A stretch of DNA of 10,036 nucleotides from Nanobdellota archaeon (GTDB lineage: Archaea; Nanobdellota; Nanobdellia; SCGC-AAA011-G17; GW2011-AR20): NCBI GenBank assembly GCA_018819375.1, contig JAHJQH010000026.1, positions 1 to 10,036 of the forward strand, written 5' to 3'. Within the stretch, counting starts at the first letter, position 1. Every line of letters starts with the position of its first letter. Made by a program: the position numbers and the translations under genes. Positions 1 to 8,200 of the stretch are shown here, one piece after another. The notes beneath the pieces were generated by a model. That model did not search any database and was not told where the DNA came from. It saw only the letters and a list, made by a program, of their open reading frames with translations.

Positions 1-17
1 ATGTGAATAAGATGTTC

Positions 18-33
18 TTTATAAACTTTTCGG
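18..33 (-). promoter_or_regulatory. Archaeal BRE/TATA promoter pointing left out of the window
   Basis: Read on the minus strand, CCGAAAAG (33-26) is followed directly by TTTATAAA (25-18). This is the same BRE-plus-TATA arrangement seen before the EF1A gene and the 161-residue gene in this window. Transcription would start about 25 bases further left, at or just beyond base 1, so the gene it serves lies outside. The TATA core is palindromic, but the purine-rich BRE-like flank is on the minus-strand side, which sets the direction. Confidence 0.55.
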
Positions 34-98
34 TATGTAACCACTTGAAAGTTAATAACCTATTTTTCAACAACTACAATTACAACAAATTTTCGGCG

Positions 99-170
99 AA
101 TCCCTAACTTCTCCCTTCGGTCAACCACGCTGCGCTCTCACCTATCGGTTCGGGGTGATTGACAGGGATT
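99..170 (-). other. GC-rich element with nested inverted repeats; candidate structured RNA or dispersed repeat
   Basis: This segment is about 54% GC in clearly AT-rich surroundings. An outer 7-bp inverted repeat pairs AATCCCT (99-105) with AGGGATT (164-170). An inner 9-bp stem pairs 120-128 with 155-163 and abuts the outer stem on one side with no unpaired base. On the minus strand the inner stem is complete with one G-U wobble. On the plus strand the same position is a C-A mismatch, so a minus-strand RNA (the SMC 3' side) is favoured. An alternative hairpin, TCACC (138-142) with GGTGA (154-158), competes for the same bases. I could not match it to tRNA, 5S, SRP RNA or box C/D RNA. It could equally be a copy of a dispersed palindromic repeat. 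Confidence 0.4.
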
Positions 171-181
171 TAAGGATGAGA

Positions 182-3100
182 TCAAATCTTCAGACTGATT
201 ATCTTGCTGATTCCTTCTTGCATGCTTATTCCATAAACCTGGTCAGCTTCTGTGATTATTGCGTCATTGTGGCTTATAACAATATACTGGGCATTTTTTG
301 AATACTGGGCTATCAGCTTTGAGAGTTTTTCTGAGTTTGCCTTATCTAATGCAGCATCAACTTCATCCAAAAGATAGAATGATGATGGAGAATACTCCTG
401 AATCGAGAATATGAATGCCAGTGCCGTGAGTGTTTTTTCTCCCCCGCTTAGACTCCTTATATCCAAGAACCTATTTCCCTTTATCCTGACTTTTATGTCA
501 ACTCCTCCTTCAAATATCTGGGATTTGTCTTCAAGTTCCAGGTGTGCTGAAGCACCTTTTGTGGATATGAATCCAAAAATCCTCCCAAAATTTTCAGATA
601 TTGAATCAAAGGTTTTCATAAATAACTCTTCTTTATTGCTTTCAATTTCTGTCATCATATCCAGAACATCCTGCTTTTCCCTTATTAATGTTTCAATCTT
701 ACTTGTTAACTTGTTGTATTCTTCTTCAATCTTTTCATATACTTCAAGAGCTTTCAGGTTTACATTGCCCATATTTTTTAATATTCTTTCTTGGTTTTGA
801 ATTTCTACTTTTAGTTCTGGTATGCTTATTCCCTGCCTTATTTTTTCATTCTTGTAAGGCTCCAGCTCTTCCTGAAGACCTTCTAATTCACCTATGATTC
901 TTGCCCGGTCTATTGATAAAGTATTTGTCTTATCCTCAATTGTTTTTATCTGTTCTTCATATTTTGCATTGGAGATTTCTTTTTCATTAATGCTCTCGTT
1001 TAATTTGTTCCTCTGATTGAACATATTCTTGAATTGTGCATAGAATTCTTTTTCCTGTTTTTCTTTTTCTTTCAGGTCTTGTCTTTGTTTTTTTATGGAA
1101 TCCGCGAGTATCAAAGATTCTTTCTGAAAATCTTCAAAAGACTTATTATTTGTTTTTACTATTGAGTCTATCTTGTTTTTTTCTGTTTGCATCATTGAAA
1201 TCTGGATTTTCAGGGTGTTTATGTTTGAACCCATATTTGTCTGTTCAATAGCCACCTCCTGCAGACTTTTTTGCAGTTCTTTTAATTCAAGAAAACCACT
1301 TGCTTCTTCAGAGGATAACTGACTTGCTCTTTCTAGTTCTTTTGAGCTTACCTGGAGTTTTTGTGTTACTTGCCTTAATTTGGCGGATACTTCCTGCAGA
1401 CTATTTGTCAGCTCTGCTTTTTGTTTTTTAAGCTGGTTTGAATCAAATACAGAACTTGTTTTCTCTGACCTGATTATTTGAATCTCAAAATCTGATTTTC
1501 TCTGCTTTAATTCCTGAATCTTTTGTTCATTTATGTCCCTGTCATTCAGAAGCTTCGAGAGCAAGAAGTCAAGACTTGTAACTTCTGACTCAAGTTTTGT
1601 CATTGAAATTTCCACCCCTTTTTCCTTGAAGGACTGCTTTAATCTCTTGTACCCTCCAATCATTGCTCCTGATGTTTCCATCAAATCCCCTTCCAAGCTT
1701 ACCATCCTTATTTTTCCTATACCTATCTTTCTTGCTGTTGGAATGTTATCCACTATTAATGTAGAACCAAGAGCATAAGAAAATACATCTTTGAAAACTT
1801 GGTCAAACTTGACTAGATTTATTGCAAACCCTTCTACCCCCGGAAGTTTTTCTAAATGTGTTAATTCCCTGGATATTGAGCTTGGCCTGATTTTGTTTAA
1901 TGGGAAGAAAATTGCAGACCCTATTTTTGTTCTCTTGAGATACTGGATACATTTTTCAGCTACATTATCATCTTTTACGACAATCCCATTCAAACGGCTG
2001 CCTGCTGCTGTTTGCAAGGCTAAGGAATATTTTGGTTCTATTTCCCCTAGTTCTGCTATTGTGTTATAAACTCCTGAGATTCCCGATTCAAGAATTTTCT
2101 TTACTGGCAGTGACGAGAGTGACTTTTCCTTAAACATTATATCCCTTGTTCTTAATTTTGCCAGTTCCTCGTTTTTCTTTGTTAAATCCTCTCTTATTGA
2201 CGAGATTTTTATTGCAAACTCCGCGTTTTGTAATAATTCTCCTGAGAGCTGCTTTGATATTTCTGAAAATTTCTTTCTTAATTCCGAAGTGTTTGAAGAA
2301 GTTATTTGCGAGAGCTTTGAGTCAATTTCTTCTAATTGGAAACTTATCTTGTCCTGCTGTCTAAGAAGCCCTGATTTCTTTTCTGACAATAGTAAAACTT
2401 CTTTCTGAAGTCCTGAAATCTTGCTTGTTTCTCTTGGAGACTGCGTGAATGTTTCTATTTCTTCCATCAAGGATTCTTTTTGGGAATCCAAACCTGATTT
2501 TTTCAGATTCGACTGTCCTATTTCTTTTTCAAATTGCTTTATTTTCCTGTCTATCTCTCCATTGTCTTTTTGGAGCTGTGCGTTTCTTTGTTTTAGTTTT
2601 ATCAGCTCATTGTTGCAAGTTTCCGTCCTCATCGAGCTTTTTATGAGTTCTTCTTTTATGGACTCTATCTCCTTGTGGAGTTCAAACTGCTTTTTTTCTC
2701 CCTGCAGTTCTATTTTAGCATTTATCTCCTGAATTTCCTGTTTTTTTGCATTGATTTCATCTAGAATCTGTGAAACTTTATGATTTATTCTTTCTATTGC
2801 TTCTTTTTGCTTTTTTACACCTGATTCTATTCTTTCTTTTTGATCTTGTTTTTGTTTTATATGTGCTGTGAAATATGTTGCCTTATCTGATTTTATTTTT
2901 TCTTCCACTTTCCTGTAATTGATTGCCTGATCTCTTTCTTTTTTTAATTCTCTCAGGTTTGCTCCTCTTTCTTTCAGGATTATTCCAGCATCTGATACTT
3001 TTCTTTCTACTCTCTCTAATTCTCCTAATGCCTTTTCTTTCCTATCCTCATATACTGAGATACCTGCTGCCTCTTCTATTATTTTTCTTCGTTCTATTGG

Positions 3101-3562
3101 CTTCATTTCCGTGAATCTTATTATGTCTCCCTGAAGTATGATGTTGTAACCGTTTGGGTCTATCTTTGCTGAATTAAGAAAATCTATCATCTCCTGCCTT
3201 GTCCTGATTTGGTCATTTATTCTGTAAGTTGACTGGCCATTTGGTTTTACTATCCTTGTTATTTTTACTTCTTTTTCCTGAACAGAAAAATGTTCATTAG
3301 AATTATCAAACCATATTGAAACTTCTGCTTGTTTTGAGGGTTTTCCTTTTTTCCCTCCGTTATAGATAAGATTAGCAGATTTTTCTGCCCTCATATCCTT
3401 GGCTGATGATTTTCCCAGAACAAAACATACTGCATCTGTAAGATTTGATTTGCCAGAGCCATTTGGTCCAATGACAACAGAGAATCCTGAGGTATACATC
3501 ACTTCTGTTTGTTTTGGGAATGACTTGAACCCATTTAACCTCATCTTTTTTATTGTTGTCAT
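182..3562 (-). CDS. smc: Chromosome segregation/condensation ATPase SMC
   Basis: SMC is the ATPase of the condensin-like complex that organises and segregates the chromosome. Two copies dimerise through the hinge, and ATP binding joins the heads. The 1126 residues are full length for the family. The N-terminal head has Walker A GPNGSGKS (32-39) and a Q-loop Gln at 144. The first coiled coil spans about 160-485. The hinge (about 490-640) includes the typical AAGSRLNGIVV and ends near SGAMIGG. The second coiled coil runs to about 985. The C-terminal head has ABC signature LSGGEKT (1038-1044), Walker B FYLLDE (1062-1067, catalytic Glu1067) and H-loop His1098. All nucleotide-handling residues are present, so it should be active. 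The start is the first ATG; Met7 is an alternative, but a TATA box at leaderless spacing and the lack of a Shine-Dalgarno site favour the first. Its kleisin partner gene is not in the window. Confidence 0.97.
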   Translation of the reverse strand: MTTIKKMRLNGFKSFPKQTEVMYTSGFSVVIGPNGSGKSNLTDAVCFVLGKSSAKDMRAEKSANLIYNGGKKGKPSKQAEVSIWFDNSNEHFSVQEKEVKITRIVKPNGQSTYRINDQIRTRQEMIDFLNSAKIDPNGYNIILQGDIIRFTEMKPIERRKIIEEAAGISVYEDRKEKALGELERVERKVSDAGIILKERGANLRELKKERDQAINYRKVEEKIKSDKATYFTAHIKQKQDQKERIESGVKKQKEAIERINHKVSQILDEINAKKQEIQEINAKIELQGEKKQFELHKEIESIKEELIKSSMRTETCNNELIKLKQRNAQLQKDNGEIDRKIKQFEKEIGQSNLKKSGLDSQKESLMEEIETFTQSPRETSKISGLQKEVLLLSEKKSGLLRQQDKISFQLEEIDSKLSQITSSNTSELRKKFSEISKQLSGELLQNAEFAIKISSIREDLTKKNEELAKLRTRDIMFKEKSLSSLPVKKILESGISGVYNTIAELGEIEPKYSLALQTAAGSRLNGIVVKDDNVAEKCIQYLKRTKIGSAIFFPLNKIRPSSISRELTHLEKLPGVEGFAINLVKFDQVFKDVFSYALGSTLIVDNIPTARKIGIGKIRMVSLEGDLMETSGAMIGGYKRLKQSFKEKGVEISMTKLESEVTSLDFLLSKLLNDRDINEQKIQELKQRKSDFEIQIIRSEKTSSVFDSNQLKKQKAELTNSLQEVSAKLRQVTQKLQVSSKELERASQLSSEEASGFLELKELQKSLQEVAIEQTNMGSNINTLKIQISMMQTEKNKIDSIVKTNNKSFEDFQKESLILADSIKKQRQDLKEKEKQEKEFYAQFKNMFNQRNKLNESINEKEISNAKYEEQIKTIEDKTNTLSIDRARIIGELEGLQEELEPYKNEKIRQGISIPELKVEIQNQERILKNMGNVNLKALEVYEKIEEEYNKLTSKIETLIREKQDVLDMMTEIESNKEELFMKTFDSISENFGRIFGFISTKGASAHLELEDKSQIFEGGVDIKVRIKGNRFLDIRSLSGGEKTLTALAFIFSIQEYSPSSFYLLDEVDAALDKANSEKLSKLIAQYSKNAQYIVISHNDAIITEADQVYGISMQEGISKIISLKI

Positions 3563-3583
3563 TAACAGAATTGAATTAAGGAA

Positions 3584-3598
3584 GTTTAAATATTTAAT
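3584..3598 (-). promoter_or_regulatory. TATA-like promoter of smc (leaderless spacing)
   Basis: On the minus strand the AT block ATTAAATATTTAAAC is centred about 29 bases before the smc ATG at 3562. An archaeal TATA box sits about 25 bases before its start site, so transcription would begin at or within a few bases of the ATG. The bases just before the ATG hold no GGAGG-like sequence, in line with a leaderless mRNA. The BRE side is weak compared with the other promoters here. Confidence 0.45.
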
Positions 3599-3672
3599 GG
3601 TGGCTGAATTGTATTGGAAGAAATGGCTGTTGGAGTGTGCTATGTTATGAAGTTACACAAGAATGGTTATTG

Positions 3673-3688
3673 GAGAAAGGTTTATAAA
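3673..3688 (+). promoter_or_regulatory. BRE/TATA promoter of the EF1A gene
   Basis: GAGAAAGG (3673-3680) followed by TTTATAAA (3681-3688) is a near-ideal archaeal BRE/TATA pair. The expected start site is near 3710, giving a leader of roughly 80 bases that contains the ribosome binding site. A second TATA-like stretch (CTTAAATA, around 3758-3765) lies too close to the ATG: using it would leave the Shine-Dalgarno site out of the transcript. Confidence 0.7.
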
Positions 3689-3773
3689 GGGGCGGAATTT
3701 TTGGTTTTATACTTAAATGAGTGGTGCATAAAGAGGGATTGATATTTAGTTACTTACTTAAATAAACCAAACT

Positions 3774-3779
3774 GGAGGT
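3774..3779 (+). promoter_or_regulatory. Shine-Dalgarno site of EF1A
   Basis: GGAGGT is a full match to the anti-Shine-Dalgarno end of 16S rRNA and lies nine bases before the ATG at 3789. It fixes the start codon and fits a highly translated gene. Confidence 0.85.
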
Positions 3780-3788
3780 ATTACCAAA

Positions 3789-5069
3789 ATGGCTAAATTA
3801 AAACCACACTTGAACTTGATATTTGTTGGTCATGTTGACCATGGAAAGAGCACAACTGTTGGAAGGCTGTTGTATGACTCTGGGAATGTTGACGAACAAA
3901 CTATCAGGAAATTAAAAGAAAAAGCTGAAGAACTTGGAAAAGGCGGATTTGAGTTTGCATTTGTTATGGATAACTTAAAAGAGGAAAGGGAAAGGGGGGT
4001 TACAATTGACCTTGCACATCGGAAGTTTATTTCCAAAAAATACGAGGTTACAATCATAGATGCTCCTGGACACAAGGATTTTATCAAGAACATGATTACC
4101 GGAGCATCACAAGCAGATGTTGCATTTCTTGTTGTTGCTGCAAATGACGGCGTGATGGCACAAACAAAAGAGCATGTTTGGCTATTAAAAACTCTTGGTG
4201 TGCAGCAATTATCTGTCATTATTAACAAGATGGATATGGTTAATTACAAGGAAGAGAGATTTAATGAAGTAAAAAAAGGTGTTGAGGACCTTGTAAAAAC
4301 TGTTGGTTACAAACCAGCAGAAGTTGTTTTTATTCCAGAAAGTGCCCTTCTTGGAGGTAATGTTGTGAAGAAAAGTGATGAGATGAGCTGGTACAAAGGA
4401 CCGACAGTGGTTGAGCAGATTGATCTTTTCAAAGAACCTGAAAAGCCAACTAACCTTCCATTGAGACTTCCAATACAAGATGTGTATAACATTGTGGGCA
4501 TAGGTGTTGTCCCTGTTGGCAGAGTTGAGACCGGAGTTATGAAAATTGGTGACAAGGTTATTGTTATGCCTGCAAGAGATGGAAAAGGTGTTACAGGAGA
4601 AGTTAAATCCATAGAAATGCATCACGAACAATTGAATGAGGCGATCCCTGGTGATAACATTGGATTTTCAGTGAGGGGTATAGGGAAGAAAGATGTTGCA
4701 AGAGGAGATGTACTTGGACATGTGGATAGCCCGCCAACAGTTGTGAAAGAATTTACTGCACAGATAATAGTCTTGAATCACCCAACTGTTTTAACAAAAG
4801 GTTATACGCCGGTGTTTCACATACACACAGCACAGGTTGCGTGCCAGATTACAGATTTGTTGAAAAAACTGGATCCTGCAACTGGTCAGACCTTACAGGA
4901 AAACCCTGATATGCTGAAAAATGGTGATGCGGCTATTGTTAAAATCGTGCCTACAAAACCATTAGTCATTGAGAAGCAGGGTGAAATACCTCACATGGCA
5001 AGGTTTGCCATAAGAGATGCTGGAAACACTGTTGCAGCTGGAATGTGCATTGATTTAGTGAAGAAATAA
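3789..5069 (+). CDS. tuf: Elongation factor 1-alpha (aEF1A), archaeal EF-Tu counterpart
   Basis: This GTPase carries aminoacyl-tRNA to the ribosomal A site in the cytoplasm. Its 426 residues match the usual archaeal length. The GTP-binding domain has G1 GHVDHGKS (14-21), the switch I segment with RERGVTID ending at 74 (Thr72), G3 DAPGH (91-95), G4 NKMD (146-149) and G5 SAL (185-187). Domain 2 (about 222-315) contains VGRVETG, and domain 3 (about 318-426) contains the HTAQVACQI strand and the C-terminal [14 protein letters not shown] segment. The form is archaeal/eukaryotic EF1A, not bacterial EF-Tu: it has the EF1A-type insertion between G1 and switch I (residues about 34-60). The promoter, perfect ribosome binding site and hairpin terminator all suggest a strongly expressed single-gene unit. 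I see no missing motif. Confidence 0.97.
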   Translation: MAKLKPHLNLIFVGHVDHGKSTTVGRLLYDSGNVDEQTIRKLKEKAEELGKGGFEFAFVMDNLKEERERGVTIDLAHRKFISKKYEVTIIDAPGHKDFIKNMITGASQADVAFLVVAANDGVMAQTKEHVWLLKTLGVQQLSVIINKMDMVNYKEERFNEVKKGVEDLVKTVGYKPAEVVFIPESALLGGNVVKKSDEMSWYKGPTVVEQIDLFKEPEKPTNLPLRLPIQDVYNIVGIGVVPVGRVETGVMKIGDKVIVMPARDGKGVTGEVKSIEMHHEQLNEAIPGDNIGFSVRGIGKKDVARGDVLGHVDSPPTVVKEFTAQIIVLNHPTVLTKGYTPVFHIHTAQVACQITDLLKKLDPATGQTLQENPDMLKNGDAAIVKIVPTKPLVIEKQGEIPHMARFAIRDAGNTVAAGMCIDLVKK

Positions 5070-5107
5070 GCCTTTTCAAGAGGCTTTTCTTTTATTTCTT
5101 TTTTGTC
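5068..5107 (+). terminator. Hairpin plus oligo-T terminator after EF1A
   Basis: AAGCCT (5068-5073) pairs with AGGCTT (5081-5086) around a 7-base loop. The stem begins inside the TAA stop codon and is followed by a T-rich tract to about 5107. Archaeal RNA polymerase terminates on oligo-T, and the stem may assist or protect the 3' end. Confidence 0.6.
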
Positions 5108-5142
5108 TTTGATTGAGTTGTTTCTTGTCTGCTTTATGCAAA

Positions 5143-5160
5143 GCACAAAGTTTATATAAA
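5143..5160 (+). promoter_or_regulatory. TATA promoter of PEP synthase
   Basis: GCACAAAG precedes TTTATATAAA (5151-5160), the same layout as the other promoters in this window. The predicted start is about 5180-5186. The leader would therefore consist almost entirely of the 13-bp tandem repeats that begin at 5192. Confidence 0.65.
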
Positions 5161-5191
5161 TCCGGGTTTTTTGTTTTGCCTGTGGTGTGTT

Positions 5192-5250
5192 GGTTAAGGT
5201 GTTTGGTTAAGGTGTTTGGTTAAGGTGTTTGGTTAAGGTGTTTGGTTAGG
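5192..5250 (+). repeat. 13-bp tandem repeat, 4.5 copies, in the ppsA leader
   Basis: GGTTAAGGTGTTT occurs four times without a mismatch (5192-5204, 5205-5217, 5218-5230, 5231-5243), then a partial, altered copy GGTTAGG (5244-5250) ends just before the coding start. A weaker trace (GGTGTGTT) precedes the array. Each unit carries AAGGTG, a partial Shine-Dalgarno match, and a tiny frame GTG-TTT-GGT-TAA. The array lies between the predicted transcription start and the start codon, so copy number would change leader length. Identical copies suggest recent expansion by slippage. Confidence 0.95.
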
Positions 5251-5257
5251 ATGTGGC

Positions 5258-5263
5258 AGGTGA
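5258..5263 (+). promoter_or_regulatory. Shine-Dalgarno site deciding the ppsA start
   Basis: AGGTGA lies four bases before the ATG at 5268 and pairs with the anti-Shine-Dalgarno sequence in the GGUGA register, where such short spacing is normal. The in-frame GTG at 5253 has only AGG two bases upstream, which is too close. I therefore prefer the ATG at 5268. Confidence 0.55.
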
Positions 5264-5267
5264 GAAG

Positions 5268-8200
5268 ATGAAAAAAGGGAAGGGAGGAAAAGTGAAACAG
5301 GAGTTCATAATCTGGTTCAAGAATATTAAAAAAGAAGATGTTGGTATTGTTGGGGGCAAGGGTGCTAATCTTGGAGAGATGTTTAACATAGGGTTACCGA
5401 TTCCTCCTGGTTTTTGTGTCAGTGCATCAGCATATGACTTTTTCTTGGAAGAGGCCGGAATAAGGGAAAAGATAACCGGAGTATTAAAGGGTGTTGATGT
5501 GGATGATGTGACTAACCTACAAGAAAAAGCTGAAGAGATTCAGGAAATAATTCTTAATTCTGAAATGCCAGAAGAACTGGCAAAGGAAATATGTGATGCT
5601 TATAATCATCTTGATGTTAACATAGATTTGTTTAAGGTTGTTAATAAATCTACCCTTAGCATGATAAAAGCAGGGCGAACAGTTCCTTATGTTGCTGTGA
5701 GAAGTTCTGCAACAGCAGAAGATCTTCCGAGCATAGATGAAAATTCTCATGTTCTTGTAAAAATAAACAACAAACCTATTTACGACACTATCAAGAATAT
5801 TTATGGTAAATTTGGCGATGGCAGCAATTCCTTGATAGAGGTAGCTGCTATGAAAGGAAACAAAGTTAGATGGGTTAAGGCCGACCAGATATACAAACAC
5901 CCTGCAAGAGACAAAAAATTATTCAAGATAACAACAGAAACAGGGAGAGAGATAGTCATAACTAAAAACCATTCCCTGATAACCTTGGACAAGGATACCT
6001 TGGAGCCAAAAACATCCAGCATAAATGAACTTACTGGAGGAGAAATGGTTCCTGTTACTAAACACATAAACTTGCTTGACTTGAATTACAAGGAGATTGA
6101 CGTTTTGGATTACTTAAATGAGAAAGAAACATTTTGTGAAAATAACTTGGTTTACATTAAGAAGAATTCCACAAACTGGAAGATACAAACCCCTCTTAAA
6201 AGAAAATTAGAGATTAATGAAGATTTGGCTTATTTCTTAGGATTGTATTGTGCAGAAGGGAGCACTTATAAGGATAATTGTGTTATAATTACGAATTCCA
6301 ATGAGAAAATTATGAATCGCATAAAGGAATTTTTGTCTGAAATTTCTTTATATCACTCACAAAAAATGAATAAAGGTTCTCTCAGGATTTATTGCAAAAG
6401 TCTTGTGAGACTTCTTCATAAATTAACTGGTGATCCCCTGAACAAAGCAGGTAAGGGGAGATCCTGCAAGATAAAGAAAGTTCCTGATTTCATATTTGGT
6501 TGTGATAAAGAGATTATTGGTTCTTTTTTGGCAGGGTGTTATGACGGGGACGGAACCATTAGTAATTCTATGGTAGAATATTGTTCAACATCAAAGGCAC
6601 TGACAGGCGGGGTCGTCAAGCTACTGGAGTTATTAAACATCGGTCTTTATATCCGCAAGAAGAAAAATGCCTTTCTCGTATGTGTTCCACCTTATGAAGC
6701 AGAAAAGTTTTTTGATGCAGTGAACTTAGAACACGCCGCAAAACTTACGAAATTAATAAAATTAGTAATAAATTGCAACAAAGAAAGAAAACATCCAGAG
6801 TTTTTGAATGCTGTCTTAATCTCCAAAGGCTTGTCTGAAAACATCAAGTCAAATTTTGATGATACCCTAAAAAGAGAAGATGTTGAAGTTGGCATATGCC
6901 CCTTGTGCAGTGACCCAATCGGGAAAACAAGCCATTACAAAGGTAAACTGAGATTTCATTGTGAAGACTGCAAAAAGACATTTTATGATGAAGATGTGAA
7001 AAAGGAAATAACTAAGAGATACGTTTATTATGATAAAAAAGGCAGATTCAAAAAAGGAATGACTTCTTGGAACAAGGGTCTTATCAAAAAAGAAAGACTT
7101 TCCAAGAATAAATTTAGAAAATTAATGAAGATGTATTGCCTAACGAATTATTCCAATCTTTTTGAAGGGGATATTTTGTGGGACAGGATACGAAATGTTG
7201 AAGAGATAGACTATAGTGGTGATGTTTATGATTTTACGGTTCCTGGGTTAGAGAATTTTGCAGCTGGTCTTGGAGGGATAATCACTCATAACAGCGCTAG
7301 TTTTGCAGGGCAACAAGCTACTTATCTTAATGTCAGGGGGGGAAAGAATTTGATAAAGGCTGTAATTGGATGTTTTTCCAGCTTGTTCACGGCGAGAGCA
7401 ATTTATTACAGGGAGAAAAACAACTTTGACCACATGAATGTCAAAGTATCTGTGGTTGTGCAGAAAATGATAAACAGCGAGAAAAGCGGGGTGATGTTCT
7501 CCATAAACCCAAGCACTAATAATCCTGGTGAGATTGTAATTGAAGCAGGGTTTGGACTTGGTGAGGCTGTGGTTTCTGGTGCAATAAATCCTGATAATTA
7601 TGTGGTTGACAAGGAAGGTTTCAAAATAAAACAGAAAAATGTGAAAAAACAATCGTGGATGTTCACGAGAGATGACAACCTTGGCACCACTGTCAAGAGG
7701 AAGATTGCTGAATCAAGATGGGAGGACCAGGTCCTGAATGAGAATGAAATAATAAATCTTGCAAAATTTGGAAAGAAAATTGAGGACCATTATGAAGGAG
7801 CTATGGATATTGAATTTGCCATTGAGAACGGCAGAATTTATATTGTTCAAGCAAGGCCTGTTACTACCATCAAAAAACCTTTTAGTCCTGAAAAAATTGA
7901 GAAAAAAGAAGAATATGGAAGTGTTCTGGTAAGAGGACTTGCTGCTTCTGCAGGTGTTGCTTCTGGTCCTGTCAAGATAATTCACGGGGCAAGTGAGATT
8001 AACAAGATTGAGAAAGGAGATATTCTTGTCACAGAAATGACTAATCCTGATTATGTGATAGCAATGCAAAAAGCAAATGCCATCGTGACTGATGAAGGAG
8101 GATTAACAAGTCACGCAAGTATTGTAAGCAGGGAAATGGGAATACCTGCCATAGTTGGAACAGAAAATGCAACACAGGTCTTGAAAGACGGGCAAATAAT

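Noticed and set aside
95..162. Short plus-strand open frame through the GC-rich element
   Set aside because: It encodes about 20 arginine/serine-rich residues typical of translated palindromic repeats, without a start or a ribosome binding site.
99..170. Possible tRNA or archaeal H/ACA or C/D RNA
   Set aside because: The 7-bp outer stem looks like an acceptor, but no T-arm or anticodon arm folds on either strand. Box C/D motifs are imperfect and no correctly placed ACA follows a stem.
411..3114. Several plus-strand open frames of 60-130 codons opposite smc, some very hydrophobic
   Set aside because: They are antisense to an intact SMC gene. The leucine/phenylalanine richness is what the complement of lysine/glutamate coiled-coil codons gives, and no ribosome binding site or promoter precedes them.
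3623..3742. 39-codon plus-strand frame between smc and EF1A
   Set aside because: It runs through the EF1A TATA box and past the predicted start site, has no Shine-Dalgarno site, and its sequence resembles nothing recognisable.
5192..5250. CRISPR array
   Set aside because: The 13-bp units are directly adjacent with no spacers and no cas genes are present; it is a simple tandem repeat.
5253..5255. GTG start for ppsA
   Set aside because: The frame is open and this start remains possible, but its upstream AGG is only two bases away, while the ATG at 5268 has AGGTGA at suitable spacing.
5730..7292. Two separate genes or a frameshifted gene pair in the ppsA region
   Set aside because: The reading frame is continuous, and intein blocks at both borders restore the exact family motif after removal, so this is one precursor.
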